Below, one piece after another: positions 38,732-50,577 of a DNA stretch of 64,000 nucleotides. The stretch spans positions 6,654,565 to 6,718,564 of the forward strand of contig JAKZAN010000001.1 of the NCBI GenBank assembly GCA_023053545.1, in the 5' to 3' direction. Position 1 is the stretch's first letter. Each line of letters begins with the position of its first letter. Made by a program: the position numbers and the translations under genes. Source of the DNA: Lepidurus packardi. Its lineage: Eukaryota > Arthropoda > Branchiopoda > Notostraca > Triopsidae. The notes under the pieces were generated by a model. That model searched no databases, had not been told where the DNA came from, and saw nothing but the letters and a program-made list of their open reading frames with translations.

Positions 38732-38879
38732 TTTTGTTTTGGATTTTTTTTTTTATTTAAATAAAATAATATCACTTTTATTGTGAATATTCTGAGTTCT
38801 AGTTTCCAGAGATAGTGGTAATCCTATTATCGTTTCTATGGCCTGTGAACAAAATAAGCTTTAATAGGTATTTCTGTAT

Positions 38880-38952
38880 GGTTCCGTGGTGTAGCGGTTA
38901 TCACGTCTGCTTTACACGCAGTAGGTCCCCGGTTCGATCCCGGGCGGAACCA
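38880..38952 (+). tRNA. tRNA-Val (TAC), copy 2
   Basis: Identical to the copy at 38659-38731 over all 73 bases, while the flanks are unrelated. It is followed by a TTTTT Pol III terminator at about 38956. Two identical copies 221 bases apart in direct orientation indicate recent tandem duplication or gene conversion. Confidence 0.96.
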
Positions 38953-39433
38953 TTGTTTTTCAACTTTTCGCTAACTTTTTAATGTTTTAACCCTTCACAA
39001 GACTTTCTTTGTATTCATTTAAAATTTGTAGGAGTAATAATCTTGATATTATTTTTAGAGCAGAGTGGATGCCAAAACGTTAATATGGGGTCATTGGACT
39101 GGACGAATTAAAACTCACCAAGGCCTCAAAGTGATGACGTCATGTGTTGTTGACAGTCCATCCCATTCACCGATTTTGTGTATATGTCGTCTTTCTCGAA
39201 GCAGCGGTTTGATTTATGTAGCTAGAAATGCAAGCGAGCATTTCTACTTGCAGCTCCAAATTTCACAGCAAGTAAAAGACATCTGATTAAGTTGAATTTA
39301 GAGCGTGTCACGAAGAAAAGCAGTACAGGGGTCGTTCTGTGGTGATGCTGGCTACATCACAAACTCCGCAAGCAGTCCTGGGTCTGATAAGCTTCAAGAC
39401 TGGTCTGTGTGTATCTCACCTCATCCTATTTGC

Positions 39434-42348
39434 ATGGAAGGAATGGCCCCGTACACTTCTCCACAACAACAAGCTGTAGCTGACGATCAGAATCAGCAAG
39501 CCAAAACAGTACATGGCGATATAATAGCCAACCCTGAAGTAGTAGAAGTAGCATTTGAAGTGGCGGATTGTCTGCTTGTTGATCCCTGTGATACTCTTAC
39601 ACATGTAACAGTTAGTGAACCTACTCCAGAACATTCATCTACCTCGAACGTTACTGTGGAATCGCCAGCAGCAGCTTTACGCATCACACTGGAAGAATCT
39701 ACCGCTGAGAACAAACTCATTTCACCTCAGTCTTCTTCAGCATCTACTCCCTCGACAGATTCGCCCAGTGGGCTGACCAAGTGCAGCAGAAGGCGAGTGT
39801 CGTTTCCTGACGATGACTCGAAACTTGTTTCCTGTTATTTCGAACCAGCTAATCCCATTCAAAGTTCTCAAATTACAAATCAAGAACTTCTAACAGCTTA
39901 CATGCAATCTTGTGCAAAGCATGGCTCCAAACCACTAGACAAAGTCCTCCAACAACTTGAGGTAAATTCATTTGCATGTACATATCAATACTCGGGCGTT
40001 CAAACATTCCATTCGTTCCCAGACCTTGGATTTGAGTAGCAATCGGAGCGCTAGTTTAACGTTAAGAGGACTCAATTTGGATGCTGCAAACTGTGAATCC
40101 TTGGAAGAAATCTTTCGTCGAGTTCAGTTGCGGCTCTTGGACTTAAGCGGCACTCATTTGGATGATGAGGTTGCATTTTTGAAACTCTTTATATAAGTCC
40201 AGAAGATCTTAACTTTATATCCTTGGACTTTTTTAGGGTTTGGGCGCCTTATTTGATATGGTAGAATTTTACGAGGCTGCCTCGCATATAAGCATCGCCT
40301 TAAGCACCAAAATGGGGCCCAGGGGATGGCAGTCTTGCTCACGGATGATAAAACGAGTAATATTGTTCTATAACCGCCATGGTTTTGTTACATTGCATCC
40401 TAAATGGCCGTTTACTTATTTTCTTTAGACTCAATGTTTAGAATGGTTGGACGCTGCTCAAATTTGTTTAAGTGAACATTCATCCGCACTCTTAGGCCGA
40501 GCCTTAAGACTAGAGGCTCCTTTAAAAGTTTTGCACTTGGACGGTTGCTCTTTAGCTGGCAGGCCCCTAGCTACCTTGGGTAATCTCTGAGCAAACTTAT
40601 ATCTTTCGAGTAGTTTAATTGAAGTTGGATTTCCCCTCCTTTTCGTAGTTGGAGCCTTAAAACTCAATAGCCGACTCAAAGAATTGCACTTGGCTGATAA
40701 CCAATTAGGTGTAGCTGACGCCATTCAGCTGAGTATTCTTCTCAGAGTGAACAATAACCTGCAAGTTTTAGATCTACGGTGCGCGAAGACCTTGAATTAA
40801 ATTATGGTTTAATTAATGCTTCTCCGTTTCGTAGGAACAATTACTTACAAGATGCAGGATTGCTCCATTTATGCGAAAGCTTGTCTGACCATGCTTGTGT
40901 ATTACACGCGTTAACACTTTGGAACAATAAGCTCACGTATTTATGCGGTCCGTCGGTTGGAAAAGCTCTGGTAAAAATTCCTAGCGAAGAATTAAAGACT
41001 TATGTGTTATTTCCTTTTTTTTACTCTATAGGCGAATAACAAAAGTTTGAACACATTAAACTTAGGCCAGAACGCTTTAACCAGCGAAGGCATTTTGCTC
41101 ATGAAGCCTGGGCTCTTGCAGAACCGCTCTTTGTTGCGCCTCGGACTTCAAGCAACACGACTGTCTTGCCCGGGATTAATTGCCCTTGCAGAATGCTTGG
41201 CAGACGGACCCATTTTGCAAAGACTAGATCTCAGAGCAAACGAACTCAAATTAGCAGGTTTAATGGCCCTAACCTTGGCGCTCAAAATGAGCCCACATGT
41301 CACTTGTGTGGACCTTCCTGCCAATCCTGGCATATACGTAAGTTACCGAACCATTCTATTTAGCGAACTTGAAATTCAGGACTACTCTTGGGAATAGGAT
41401 AAGGAAAATGCGGATCAGTATGCGAGATTGTATTCCGAGATCGAATTCCTGTGTGTCAAGCATAAGGATGAAACTGCCAGCCAAGCGCTACACCCAGAAC
41501 CTCTCACGCATTTAGGTATACAAAATGACCAACTCGTCTCACGGAAAATATCACTTACGTGCGAAACTCCTCCCCCACCCCCGCTTACGGAAATCCATCA
41601 TCTCTCTCCCCCGTCTGAAGAACATGAAATGACCGGCACGCGAAGGAAATTCCACTCACCTTTGCCTTCACCCTTAGTATCGCCTTGCCCGTCGCCCTTG
41701 CCCTCTCCAGTGCCCAGCTCACCGTGTCGGAATCGTTTCTCCGTTACGCCGGTTCAGGAATCTGGGAATTTTTTGCAAGTCAGACCTCTGCCGCTACCCT
41801 TGCCTTCTCCCTCGCCCCGATCGCGATTTACAGTAGTCCCAGTTGCTACTACCGTAAATCAGCAAGACAGCGATAGTCTATTAGTAAGAAACTCACCCAC
41901 CAAAGTAACTTTGGGCTTCGATGTAACCGTGGATAAGCACGGCAATAGTTTCAATACGGAGAAAACTTCGCTTGAGGAAGAGGACACGGTGTTCGACTGT
42001 ATCAAAAGCGAGGAGAAGGAAAGCCAAACATTGGGTCACACGTTGGAAGCGAATTTGGAAACGGTAGGAGAGGTAGATGATGTTACGGAGAATGACCATG
42101 ACACGAATGATAAAAAGTGCTTTAGTTGGATGCTGAACTCTGAGCACATAACTGATGATTTATGCGACGACAGTACAAATGGACTCATTGTGATAGACGA
42201 TTTAGTGAATGATATGGAAATGTTGATAGCAAAAGGCGAAGAAGGTATGGAAACTATGGGATCAGAATTTGAAGGTGGTGTGACTATTGTTGAAGATAGT
42301 TTTGCTGGGGAACTTCCTCCTGCACTGGGGGAGAATGAAGAAGGTTGA
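39434..42348 (+). CDS. PPP1R37: PPP1R37-like leucine-rich repeat regulator of protein phosphatase 1
   Basis: Predicted PP1-binding LRR protein, 822 residues. Exons: 39434-39961, 40023-40169, 40237-40356, 40429-40579, 40649-40778, 40835-40970, 41032-41337, 41398-42348. Seen: acidic disordered N-terminus; PP1-docking RVxF motif RVSF at residues 121-124 followed by a conserved block (LVSCYFEPANP); about ten LRRs resembling human PPP1R37 (LGALFDMVEFYEAASHISIA, LRELYLADN-like KELHLADNQL, LTLWNNKLT, LNTLNLGQNALTSEG, RLDLRANELKLAGLMALTLA); then a Ser/Pro-rich and acidic C-terminus. The family binds and inhibits PP1, and that role is inferred here. The open frame continues upstream of the chosen ATG without another Met, so an additional 5' exon is possible. 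It is a separate gene from the upstream NLR, which has its own stop. Confidence 0.9.
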
Positions 42349-43261
42349 GACTCTTCGCTATTGAGTGATTTTTTGTTAATTTTTGTAATTAAGAGATTGA
42401 GTGTATCTGATGAACGCATCAAGTGTATCGATGAACATCACCCAAGTGACAAAGGTGATTTTCTAGGGTCGTTTTAACGAACAACCTCCGGTGTCAGACA
42501 TTACCTGCAAAATTTAACTACATTTTAGAGGATCAGGGAATTAGGAATGGCTAGTGTGTGATAATGCGGAACCTGAGGATTATTTTTTTATGATGGCACA
42601 AGCTATGAATTGAGAACGGTGTTTGTTTCACCTAAAATTAAATATTGTATTATGGTCTGATGCAGCTTTAGGCCTAAATGTTTGATTAGTTTTTGTATTT
42701 TTTACATGCCCTGTAGGGAACGCTGTTATATGATGGTTGGGAGGAAGGATTTTGTAGCCATCAATATTGGACTAATACCCAAGAAAGTTGCTTTGTTCTT
42801 GCATGTTATGCATCATTGGTATAGTTAGAAAGTAAACAAAGTTATTAGTTTATCTATTTATGCAGTTGTTCTTGTGAAATTCCTGTAAGACTGCAATTAA
42901 AATTCCTAAAATTCATTACAGCGCCAAACAGTGTCAAAGGCATAAGCAATCGAAGTCAAAGGCAAAGGCAAAAATGTGTGGGCTAGCGGGAGCAAATAAG
43001 CTTATGTTATGTACATAGTCGTAGTAACTTTTTATCCTCTAGCCAGACGTGATTAAGACAGTCGAGTCCGGAACAAATCGGTGTAGTGTATATTTTGTAT
43101 CCTAGTATTGGATCAAGGTGGGGTTTTCACCCAAGCTTATTCCATTTAAATAAGCCGCCATTGAATATCTACCGCTCGGAACGATGCCATAGCTAGTACC
43201 AATAGCGTTGTAGCGTTATTGATAAACAAGGCGGCGTGCAATTTAAATTACCCTGCCCGAT
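42349..43261. other. Spacer between PPP1R37 and MCM8
   Basis: The 3' UTR of PPP1R37 with an ATTAAA hexamer near 42646, then the 5' flank of MCM8. No further coding or RNA feature was recognised. Confidence 0.5.
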
Positions 43262-46200
43262 ATGAATAATTTCGATAGAGGAAGCAACAGAAACCCTCAG
43301 GGAAACCGTGGAAACTGGAGGGGGAGAGGTAATTGGAGATGGAGGGGACGAGGAGGGTATAGAGGTGAGACTAATTTAATAATATGATAATCTAATTAGT
43401 GTACGCGGTAGTGCTTGTCATGTCCAAGAGCAAGATCAAGTGCAAAAGGCGGTGATATTCCCCACCATGCTAATTGATAACCTTTTCACTAACCATTTGT
43501 GACTATATCTATTAAATATGTGTGGTTTTAGGGAGAGGTAACAATTCAGCTGTACTCTTACCCCCACCCTCACCTTCCCAGTCGAGCTCAAGGGCGTCCA
43601 GTTCAATTGTTGGTTCGGAAGCTTCGTTTGGAAACAGTCGTACGTCAAGCAGTCATACTTTCAACTCATGGGATCGTAATTCCGCTGCGTCAAGAGCTGA
43701 AATCACCCCAAGATTGAATGCTCGTCAAAGCAGTTCTCTGCAAGATTGTCCGTTGAAGGGCTGGGCTCTCTATTTCTTGAACAAAGATTATTCAGCGAGC
43801 AGTACCCTTGTCCAAAATTTCCTAAAGTTGAAGACATATATTGCAAATAATAGGGAGCTGTTTCCATCCAGACTGGACCTGGAAGAAAAGCGTAGCTTTA
43901 CTGTAGACTATGAAACTTTAGTCCACAATGCAAAGTTGAAGCAAACTTGGCCAACTTTATCAGAAGATCTTCTTAAAGCACCTCTAGAAATTCTGTCGTG
44001 TCTTGGCTTAGCCATGCATGAAGTAAGCTATTAGAGTAATGGTAATCTCATTTTGTAGAGGTAAAATCATGTTTCGGTTTCTAGCTTTTGTTTCAAGAGC
44101 GGTTGGGTGAATTGGAGAACGCGAACTCGGCGCATCGCTTAGTGGTACCACGTATCAATGCTCGATTGGTGAATCAAAGCCCATACTTGCCTCTTAAGGC
44201 TCTTAAATCCACATTATATGGACGCCTTGTAACCATACGCGGAACAGTTGTACGGACCAGCTATATAAAACCGTTATGCACACGTTTGGCTTTTCAGTGT
44301 GCCTTTTGTGCCTTCACGCAAGTTGTTTCATTGCCACAAGGAAACTATATGCCCCCAAGTTTCTGCTCAAATCCGGACCCCTGTAGAAACACCACATTTA
44401 CGCCTTTTCGAGACTCGCCTTTCACGGAAACCGTTGATTGGCAAACGGCACGGATACAGGAATACATAACGGATGATTGTGTAAGCTACTCAATTCGGGA
44501 TTGTAACTAAATTTACCTGTATTTAATTGGCTTGTTTCTAGTTAGATGTTGGAAGGATTCCAAGGACAATTGATTGCGAATTGACGGAAGACTTGGTCGA
44601 CACCTGTCTTCCTGGTGATATAGTCTTATTGACTGGAATTGTTAAAGTAATTTACTTTTTTTTTATTATTAATTTGACTCGTAAAATTGAAAAATTGTAT
44701 TTGTTCTTATACTTAGGTCATTGCGACGGAAGATTCTGGTAAACGGTCCAAAGACCAAGGGCTCTTTTCGCTTTATTTAGAAGCTGTAGGCATTGAGAAT
44801 GCACAAAGGAGAGTTGCGGGTAGTGCGGAAGAAGTCGGAGTGGTTTTCGCGGACTCTTTTACGCAAAAAGATTATTCTTTAATAAGAAATATTCACAAGG
44901 AGCCCCAATTATTCGGCTTCCTGGTTCAATCGCTTTGTCCAGCTATTTATGGACAGCAGTTAGTCAAAGCTGGGCTATTGCTGGCTCTTATGGGAGGGAC
45001 GTTGCGAGAAACCTGCAGAGACGCACTTTCTGTCCGTCCTGATATCCATGTACTCATTGTGGGTGATCCTGGCTTAGGAAAATCACAAATGCTTCAGGCT
45101 GCAGTGGGTGTAGCCCCAAGGGGTACTACACAGATTTTCTACAGAGAAATTCGAAAACAATACTTAATTATATTCCTAAATATTGAAGGTGTGTATGTTT
45201 GTGGCAATACTACAACCAAGTCAGGATTGACTGTAACCGTAACCAAAGAAGGGGGTAACGATTATGGATTAGAAGCTGGAGCGTTAGTTTTGGCCGATCA
45301 GGGAGTATGTTGCATTGATGAATTTGACAAAATGAGCAACCAGCATCAGGTACTATTAAAATTTTCGGTAAACGAATCGTATGTACGACTCCTTGTCAGG
45401 CTTTATTAGAAGCAATGGAGCAGCAAAGCATCAGTCTTGCGAAGGCTGGCTTAGTCTGTTCTTTACCGGCAAGGACAAGCATTTTGGCTGCTGCCAATCC
45501 TGCTGGAGGCCACTATAATCGGGGGAAAACCCTGGCGGAGAACTTGAAGCTGAATTCGGCTTTGCTTTCTCGATTTGATCTCATTTTCCTACTTCTCGAT
45601 AAGCCCGATAGCGTAATTTGTATTTCCTTTACGAATACATGGATGCATTACCGAACTGTTTGTTATTTCAGGAGCTTGACAGCTTACTTTCGGCCCATGT
45701 TATGGCTATGGCAACGGGAGCCGGGTCGGCAAGTACAAGGTCTACCATCTCCCCCAAACCTTCCCATGTATCGTCCCATAGTTTAGTTGTGGATAACTCT
45801 TTGAGGTACCTTTCCCTTATTTTTCTTAATTAATTGTACTGTTATGAATGATAAGTTGTGGTAAATTATTGTATGGTTATGGTGAGTTATATCTTAACCG
45901 TAAATTTGTCAATAACGCGTAGGAGTCGCCTGACATATCGTCGTAGCGAAGAGTTTGACCCTTTACCAACTCCATTACTTCGCAAATATATTGCGTATGC
46001 TCGGCAGTACGTAAAACCGAAAATTACTGTTGAAGCTCGACAAGTTTTGCAAGATTTCTACTTACAATTACGGAAAGCGCATCAAACCTCGGACTGTACT
46101 CCTGTTACAACACGCCAACTGGAGTCTTTAATTAGACTTTCGGAAGTAAGTTAACTAATTCTGAGATAATAGTAGCGTCGTTTCTTAACATTTTTCTTTT

Positions 46201-46575
46201 CGACAATTTTAGGCTCGTGCTAAAATTGAACTACGTGAAGAAGTAACTGCGGAAGATGCCCAAGATGTAGTAGAGCTGATGAAGCAGTCATTGATTGATG
46301 GTTTTGCGGACAGTAACGGAGTAACCGATTTTTCACGCACCCAAAATGGACCTGGGATGAGTGTAAGGGGTCAAGCTAAGAATTTTGTGTCTGCTTTACA
46401 AAAGTTGTCAGAAACGGAAGGTAGAAACGTGTTCACCGTCCAAGAAATGAAGAACTTATGGTCCCGGTGTGGTTTTCAAGCCGATCGCTTTGGGAATTTG
46501 ATAGACTCACTGAACACACAAGGGTATTTGTTAAAGAAAGGATCGAATATTTATCAGCTCCAGACTGCGGACTGA
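43262..46575 (+). CDS. MCM8: DNA helicase MCM8
   Basis: Predicted AAA+ helicase of homologous-recombination repair and meiosis, usually partnered with MCM9. Exons: 43262-43364, 43532-44022, 44085-44480, 44542-44646, 44717-45122, 45189-45349, 45400-45612, 45672-45805, 45923-46145, 46213-46575. The product is 864 residues (human about 840). Seen: Arg/Gly-rich N-terminus (several RG repeats) and Ser-rich linker; [12 protein letters not shown]-fold segment with zinc ribbon Cys270, Cys273, Cys292, Cys298; Walker [11 protein letters not shown] (about 481-490); PRGVYVCGN; Walker [26 protein letters not shown]; arginine finger LLSRFD; C-terminal [17 protein letters not shown] and winged helix [15 protein letters not shown]. 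The MCM8-specific C-terminus excludes MCM2-7 and MCM9. An RG-rich N-terminus is also found in vertebrate MCM8. Confidence 0.96.
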
Positions 46576-46790
46576 TGAGGAAGAGTTTTGCTTACTTTGT
46601 TGTTTCTAATTATTTTTCAACTGCTATATATTCCCTATGTTCCTCAGGATTTACCCTTGCCTTGGTGTCAAATATTTTCTGTTTAATTCTGGGGAAAGCT
46701 TCGATATTACAAGGTTAATCCCCCTTTCGGTATGCATTTCCGTATTAAAGCTCAAGGACAAGAAGTACTAAACAATGTAACTTCAATTCG

Positions 46791-46827
46791 TATAAAAAGT
46801 GCAGCGAACAGGTTAGAAGGTATCAGT
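46791..46827 (+). promoter_or_regulatory. TATA box plus TCAGT initiator
   Basis: TATAAAAAG at 46791-46799 is followed by an arthropod-type initiator TCAGT at 46823-46827, with 34 bases from the first T to the presumed +1 A. It precedes a short leader exon with a GTAAGT donor near 46891, which would splice to the AG at 46951, directly before the ATG of the secreted protein. Position and motif fit only. Confidence 0.6.
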
Positions 46828-46952
46828 TTTCTTCTGCAGCTTCCAGCTCCAGTACCTCCTTACCAAAGATAAACCACTATTAAACTTTCAAGTAAGTTGT
46901 ATTAGTAAATGTTTAGCTAACTAATTTAATCCTCTATTCTTACATTGGCAGA

Positions 46953-47294
46953 ATGAAATCCGCTATGATGGCATTTTTCGTTTTGTCGATTCTGACTGTT
47001 GCCATTGCCTCTCAATACGTTGGTGGGTATCCTCAGTATCAACAGCAACCGAGCTACAACAGACCGATGAGCTACCAGCCTCAGCCCAACCAGCCCATGC
47101 AAGCCTACCAATATCAGCAATACCAGACACCTCAAGAATACTCCAGGCCACAATCTTACAGCCAGCCTAGCTATCAATCTCAACAATATTCCATGCCGCA
47201 ATACAGCCAGCCAAGCTACCAACAGATGCCTTATAGACCTCAGCAACAGCAGTACATGCCTACGCAGCAGTATGCTCGTTCTTACCGATATTGA
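46953..47294 (+). CDS. Small secreted Gln/Tyr/Pro-rich repetitive protein
   Basis: A 113-residue single coding exon. Residues 1-20 are a clear signal peptide (hydrophobic FFVLSILTVAIA, cleavage near IAS-QY). The mature part is almost entirely Gln, Tyr, Pro and Ser with degenerate SQPSYQ-, PQYQQQPSY- and QYQ-type repeats and no Cys. Such composition is common in cuticle, silk, cement or eggshell proteins, where Tyr can cross-link. No specific family was recognised, so the function is unknown. TATA promoter and 5' UTR intron suggest strong, stage- or tissue-specific expression. It sits alone between MCM8 and alpha-SNAP. Confidence 0.75.
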   Translation: MKSAMMAFFVLSILTVAIASQYVGGYPQYQQQPSYNRPMSYQPQPNQPMQAYQYQQYQTPQEYSRPQSYSQPSYQSQQYSMPQYSQPSYQQMPYRPQQQQYMPTQQYARSYRY

Positions 47295-49582
47295 AAAAGT
47301 TGAAAATAGACAATTCAGGCAATTACTACGATGGTCCCTACTAAATGCAAGAAATACAATTTTACTATAAAACTGAAACCTGTGAGTACTGATTCTTTGG
47401 CAAGACATTGCAGTAATATCGATTTTTTAATATTATACTTGATTTCTGGGTACTAAAATTCAATGCATTATTTTTCAAAAAATCTGCCACAAAAGAGGTG
47501 CGGTCTCCTGAAAAATGCCACTCCTATTGGTGGATCGGCCAAAAATGGGGCGCGGCTCCTTTTCAGTCTGGAAAAGCGTTTTCAGGGCTTTTATCCATAA
47601 GGAATACTGCAGGATCAAGGGGGTCTCTTCAAAAATCAAAAACTTGAGAGCCTCGCCCCTTTTCCTGTTCCCAACTCCTCTGCTTGGTTTGCTATTCCCG
47701 ATATTCGAGCTCGTGATACTGAAACTTCATAATATCGAATATGGGTATAAGAACCTTGCCGGGAAGCATATTTTCAAACCCCAATCCGAACCAGCCACAG
47801 CAATGCCGCTTCCTGCAAATGAAGTTGGAGGTATAGGGAAAAAGGAGGCGGGGAAATATAAAAATGCTTTTAAATGTTACGTTAACCGTAATCAGATAAT
47901 TCCAGCCGTTAATAAGACTAAGATCAATGCTAGGGTCTCTTAATGACTCAGTGAAGAGTAGATCAGCTGATTTTCAATATCAAGTCAATGGCGACAACGC
48001 TGGTAACTTTCTACTTACGATTTTCCCTATTCCTGGCTGGGTCGGATTTGGGTTTGAAAATATGCTGCCGAGAAGGCATAAAGTATAGAGAAAGCAGAGG
48101 CGTGTATTTTTTCTTGTTTATTTTGTACGAAATAAAATATCTCGACTGGGTTTCGATCCGAGGACCTCTCGCCATATCGACTTGGTCATAAGCTTTATAT
48201 GTATGATGCGTTGAAACTTGTATATAACCAATACATGAACAAAGCTGGTTTTTAGTCTAAGGTACACAAGTAGCAACCATCTTTTATTCAATTTATAAAA
48301 ATATGACGGCTCGCTTACAGCCATACCTTATATCTTCAAAAATTTGCAAATGCATTATATTGTATTTCTTTGTTATGTATTTAAAAGTGCAACAAAAAAT
48401 CCTTACTTATTTTTTGTTTACGAGTCAAAAGCATTCAAAAATAATTATGGCAATGCGTTTGGTTTAATTTTTTACATTAAAAGCTCATATGCATAATACA
48501 CATTCCTTCCTCACATTCCTTAATTTAAATAATATGTAACAGACTGGTATTACTCAAGTATGGCGAAGAATATCACCAACACCGAGGATGACGTAACTTT
48601 CGTCTTAGGGATATTGGGCACCGTTGATGGTTCTACCGATACTTAATCTCAAGGAAGTCTTGTCTGGTCTGGAGTCCTTGTCGATCTCGAACCTTTTTGA
48701 CAGGGCCGTACCCAGAATTTTGGTTCGGGGGGGTGGTGGGGTGGTTGGTGCGGGGGTAGTATATGGGACTGGGTCTCGGGACTGGTTTTTGGAGATTCTT
48801 AATTAAGGCATAACTAAAGTTGAGGATTTTTTCCTATGAGGTTTAGCATGGGTTTTATGCAAACCTAACTTTAAAAAATCTTTCATCAAGTATTTAAGAA
48901 ATTGTTTAATTAATTAATAAATTATATAATATAAAAAATGGCTCATTTGAATTTTGCGTCCAGCATATTTATTTGAAGACCGATTTGCATTAAAATTTAT
49001 ACCAAAAGTCTTAGAATAAATTACTCAACATTAATATTACCACTAGTAAGGTCTTCGACGAACGCGTTGCTAACAAAATTCTTTAACCTAAACAAATTGT
49101 TCATTTCTAATTTCAAATTCTTTTATACAATTCAAAGAATATTTGTGGTGCGGACAGTTCCATTCAATCAAACATTCCATTTTGCACTGTTTTTCTGGGA
49201 AGTTCGGGGTCTGTAAAGGAAGGGCTCTAGTGTAGAAAGGTTTCAAACTTTCCTGGAGTATCGGCTCCAAAGATGCTCATTCTACTTTCTACATAAATTT
49301 ACTCGCGGTAAATAGGGTACTAGGTGGCGAGCGCAATACGCCAACGTTTGCCAGATTCACATACTATTACTTTCTCCAATAATAGACAAACAATAGATTT
49401 TTACTAAGCTGTTCTTATTTTTTAGCAAAACTACAAATCTTATTATGGAAGTATTTCTCATATTTTTTTTTTAATTTGGCATCGTTGCCTATTTGTTCAT
49501 GTCTCATCGATCGATGTTTTCGTTTTCCACTGAACTCTGTTAGTAAATACCAGGATTTGTGCATTAATTGGCCTTGTTAGAA
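47295..49582. other. AT-rich spacer before alpha-SNAP
   Basis: About 2.3 kb. An open frame at 47515-47943 has no recognisable family, no splice support and unusual composition, so it is not called a gene. No RNA gene or mobile element was recognised. Confidence 0.45.
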
Positions 49583-50577
49583 ATGGCAGACAATGAACAG
49601 AAAGCTGCCCAGCTTATTGCTGAAGCTGAGAAAAAGCTGAATTCAGGAAAAGGTTTTTTTGGCTCCTTATTCGGGTACTGAATAGTATAAGTATTTCCGT
49701 TGGTCGGTGTCTATCTAATTAAAATATTTGATTGCTAGTGGTGCTAATAAAGTTGAAGAAGCAATAGAATGCTATCAAAGAGCCGCCAACTTATTTAAGA
49801 TGGCTAAGAAATGGAGTCAAGCTGGTCACGCGTTTTGCGAAGCTGCAGCTTTACATCTAAGAGGAGGAGGTCGCCATGATGCTGCAACCAATTACGTTGA
49901 TGCTGGCAATTGCTACAAGAAGTCCGACCCCAATGAAGCTGTAGCCTGTGTTCTAAAAGCCATTGAGATCTATACCGATATGGGCCGTTTTACCATTGCT
50001 GCAAAACACCATCAAACCATTGCTGAAATCTATGAATCAGAATTAGCAGATTTGGACAGGGCCGTCCAGCATTACGAACAGGCTGCTGATTATTTTAAGG
50101 GCGAAGAAAGCAACTCATCTGCCAACAAATGTCTCCTCAAGGTGGCACAGTATGCAGCGCAGCTGGATAACTATGAAAAGGCTATCAAGATTTATGAACA
50201 GGTAAACTCTGGCTTTTCTTGTAACAGGCATTCAATCTAAACTTCTCATATAGGTCGCGTCCTCCTCTTTGGAGAATTCTCTCCTCAAGTATAGTGCCAA
50301 GGAATACTTCTTCCGAGCTCTGCTTTGTCATCTTTGCGTTGATACACTTAATGCCCTGCATGCTCTGCAAGAGTACGAAGCCATGTATCCTGCTCTCCAA
50401 GACTCGCGTGAAGCCAAGCTAATTAAAACACTGATTGACCATTTGGAGGAACATAATATTGATGGATTCACCGAAACAGTCAAGGAATACGATTCCATTT
50501 CTAGGCTGGACCAATGGTATACCACTATGTTACTAAGGGTGAAGAAAACGATTGCCGAAGATCCAGATCTCCGCTAA
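49583..50577 (+). CDS. alphaSnap: Alpha-soluble NSF attachment protein (alpha-SNAP)
   Basis: Adaptor that recruits the NSF ATPase to SNARE complexes so they are disassembled after membrane fusion. Exons: 49583-49674, 49739-50201, 50254-50577. The product is 292 residues, close to the usual 290-295. Seen: N-terminal [12 protein letters not shown] and membrane-binding loop [12 protein letters not shown]-like helical repeats ([50 protein letters not shown]); C-terminal [20 protein letters not shown] and Leu-Arg end; the penultimate Leu is known in the family to be needed for NSF activation. Highly conserved, with no anomalies. Confidence 0.96.

Larger units (their letters stand above)
38182..39433. 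other. Spacer carrying the tRNA pair and the 5' flank of PPP1R37
   Basis: AT-rich DNA around the two tRNA genes. AG acceptors near 39060 and 39302 suggest 5' UTR exons for the downstream PPP1R37 gene; the frame upstream of 39434 is open but lacks an ATG. Nothing else was recognised. Confidence 0.5.

Noticed and set aside
38160-39433. The NLR-type gene and the PPP1R37 LRR gene as one long gene
   Set aside because: The NLR frame has its own stop at 38181, two tRNA genes intervene, and PPP1R37 has a complete family-specific architecture.
47515-47943. A 142-codon open frame in the spacer before alpha-SNAP
   Set aside because: No family resemblance, no promoter, splice or start context, and composition like translated AT-rich DNA.
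48140-48195. A tRNA-like string (GGTTTCGATCC) on the minus strand
   Set aside because: The flanks do not form an acceptor stem or a full cloverleaf, and the T-stem has mismatches; at best a decayed fragment.
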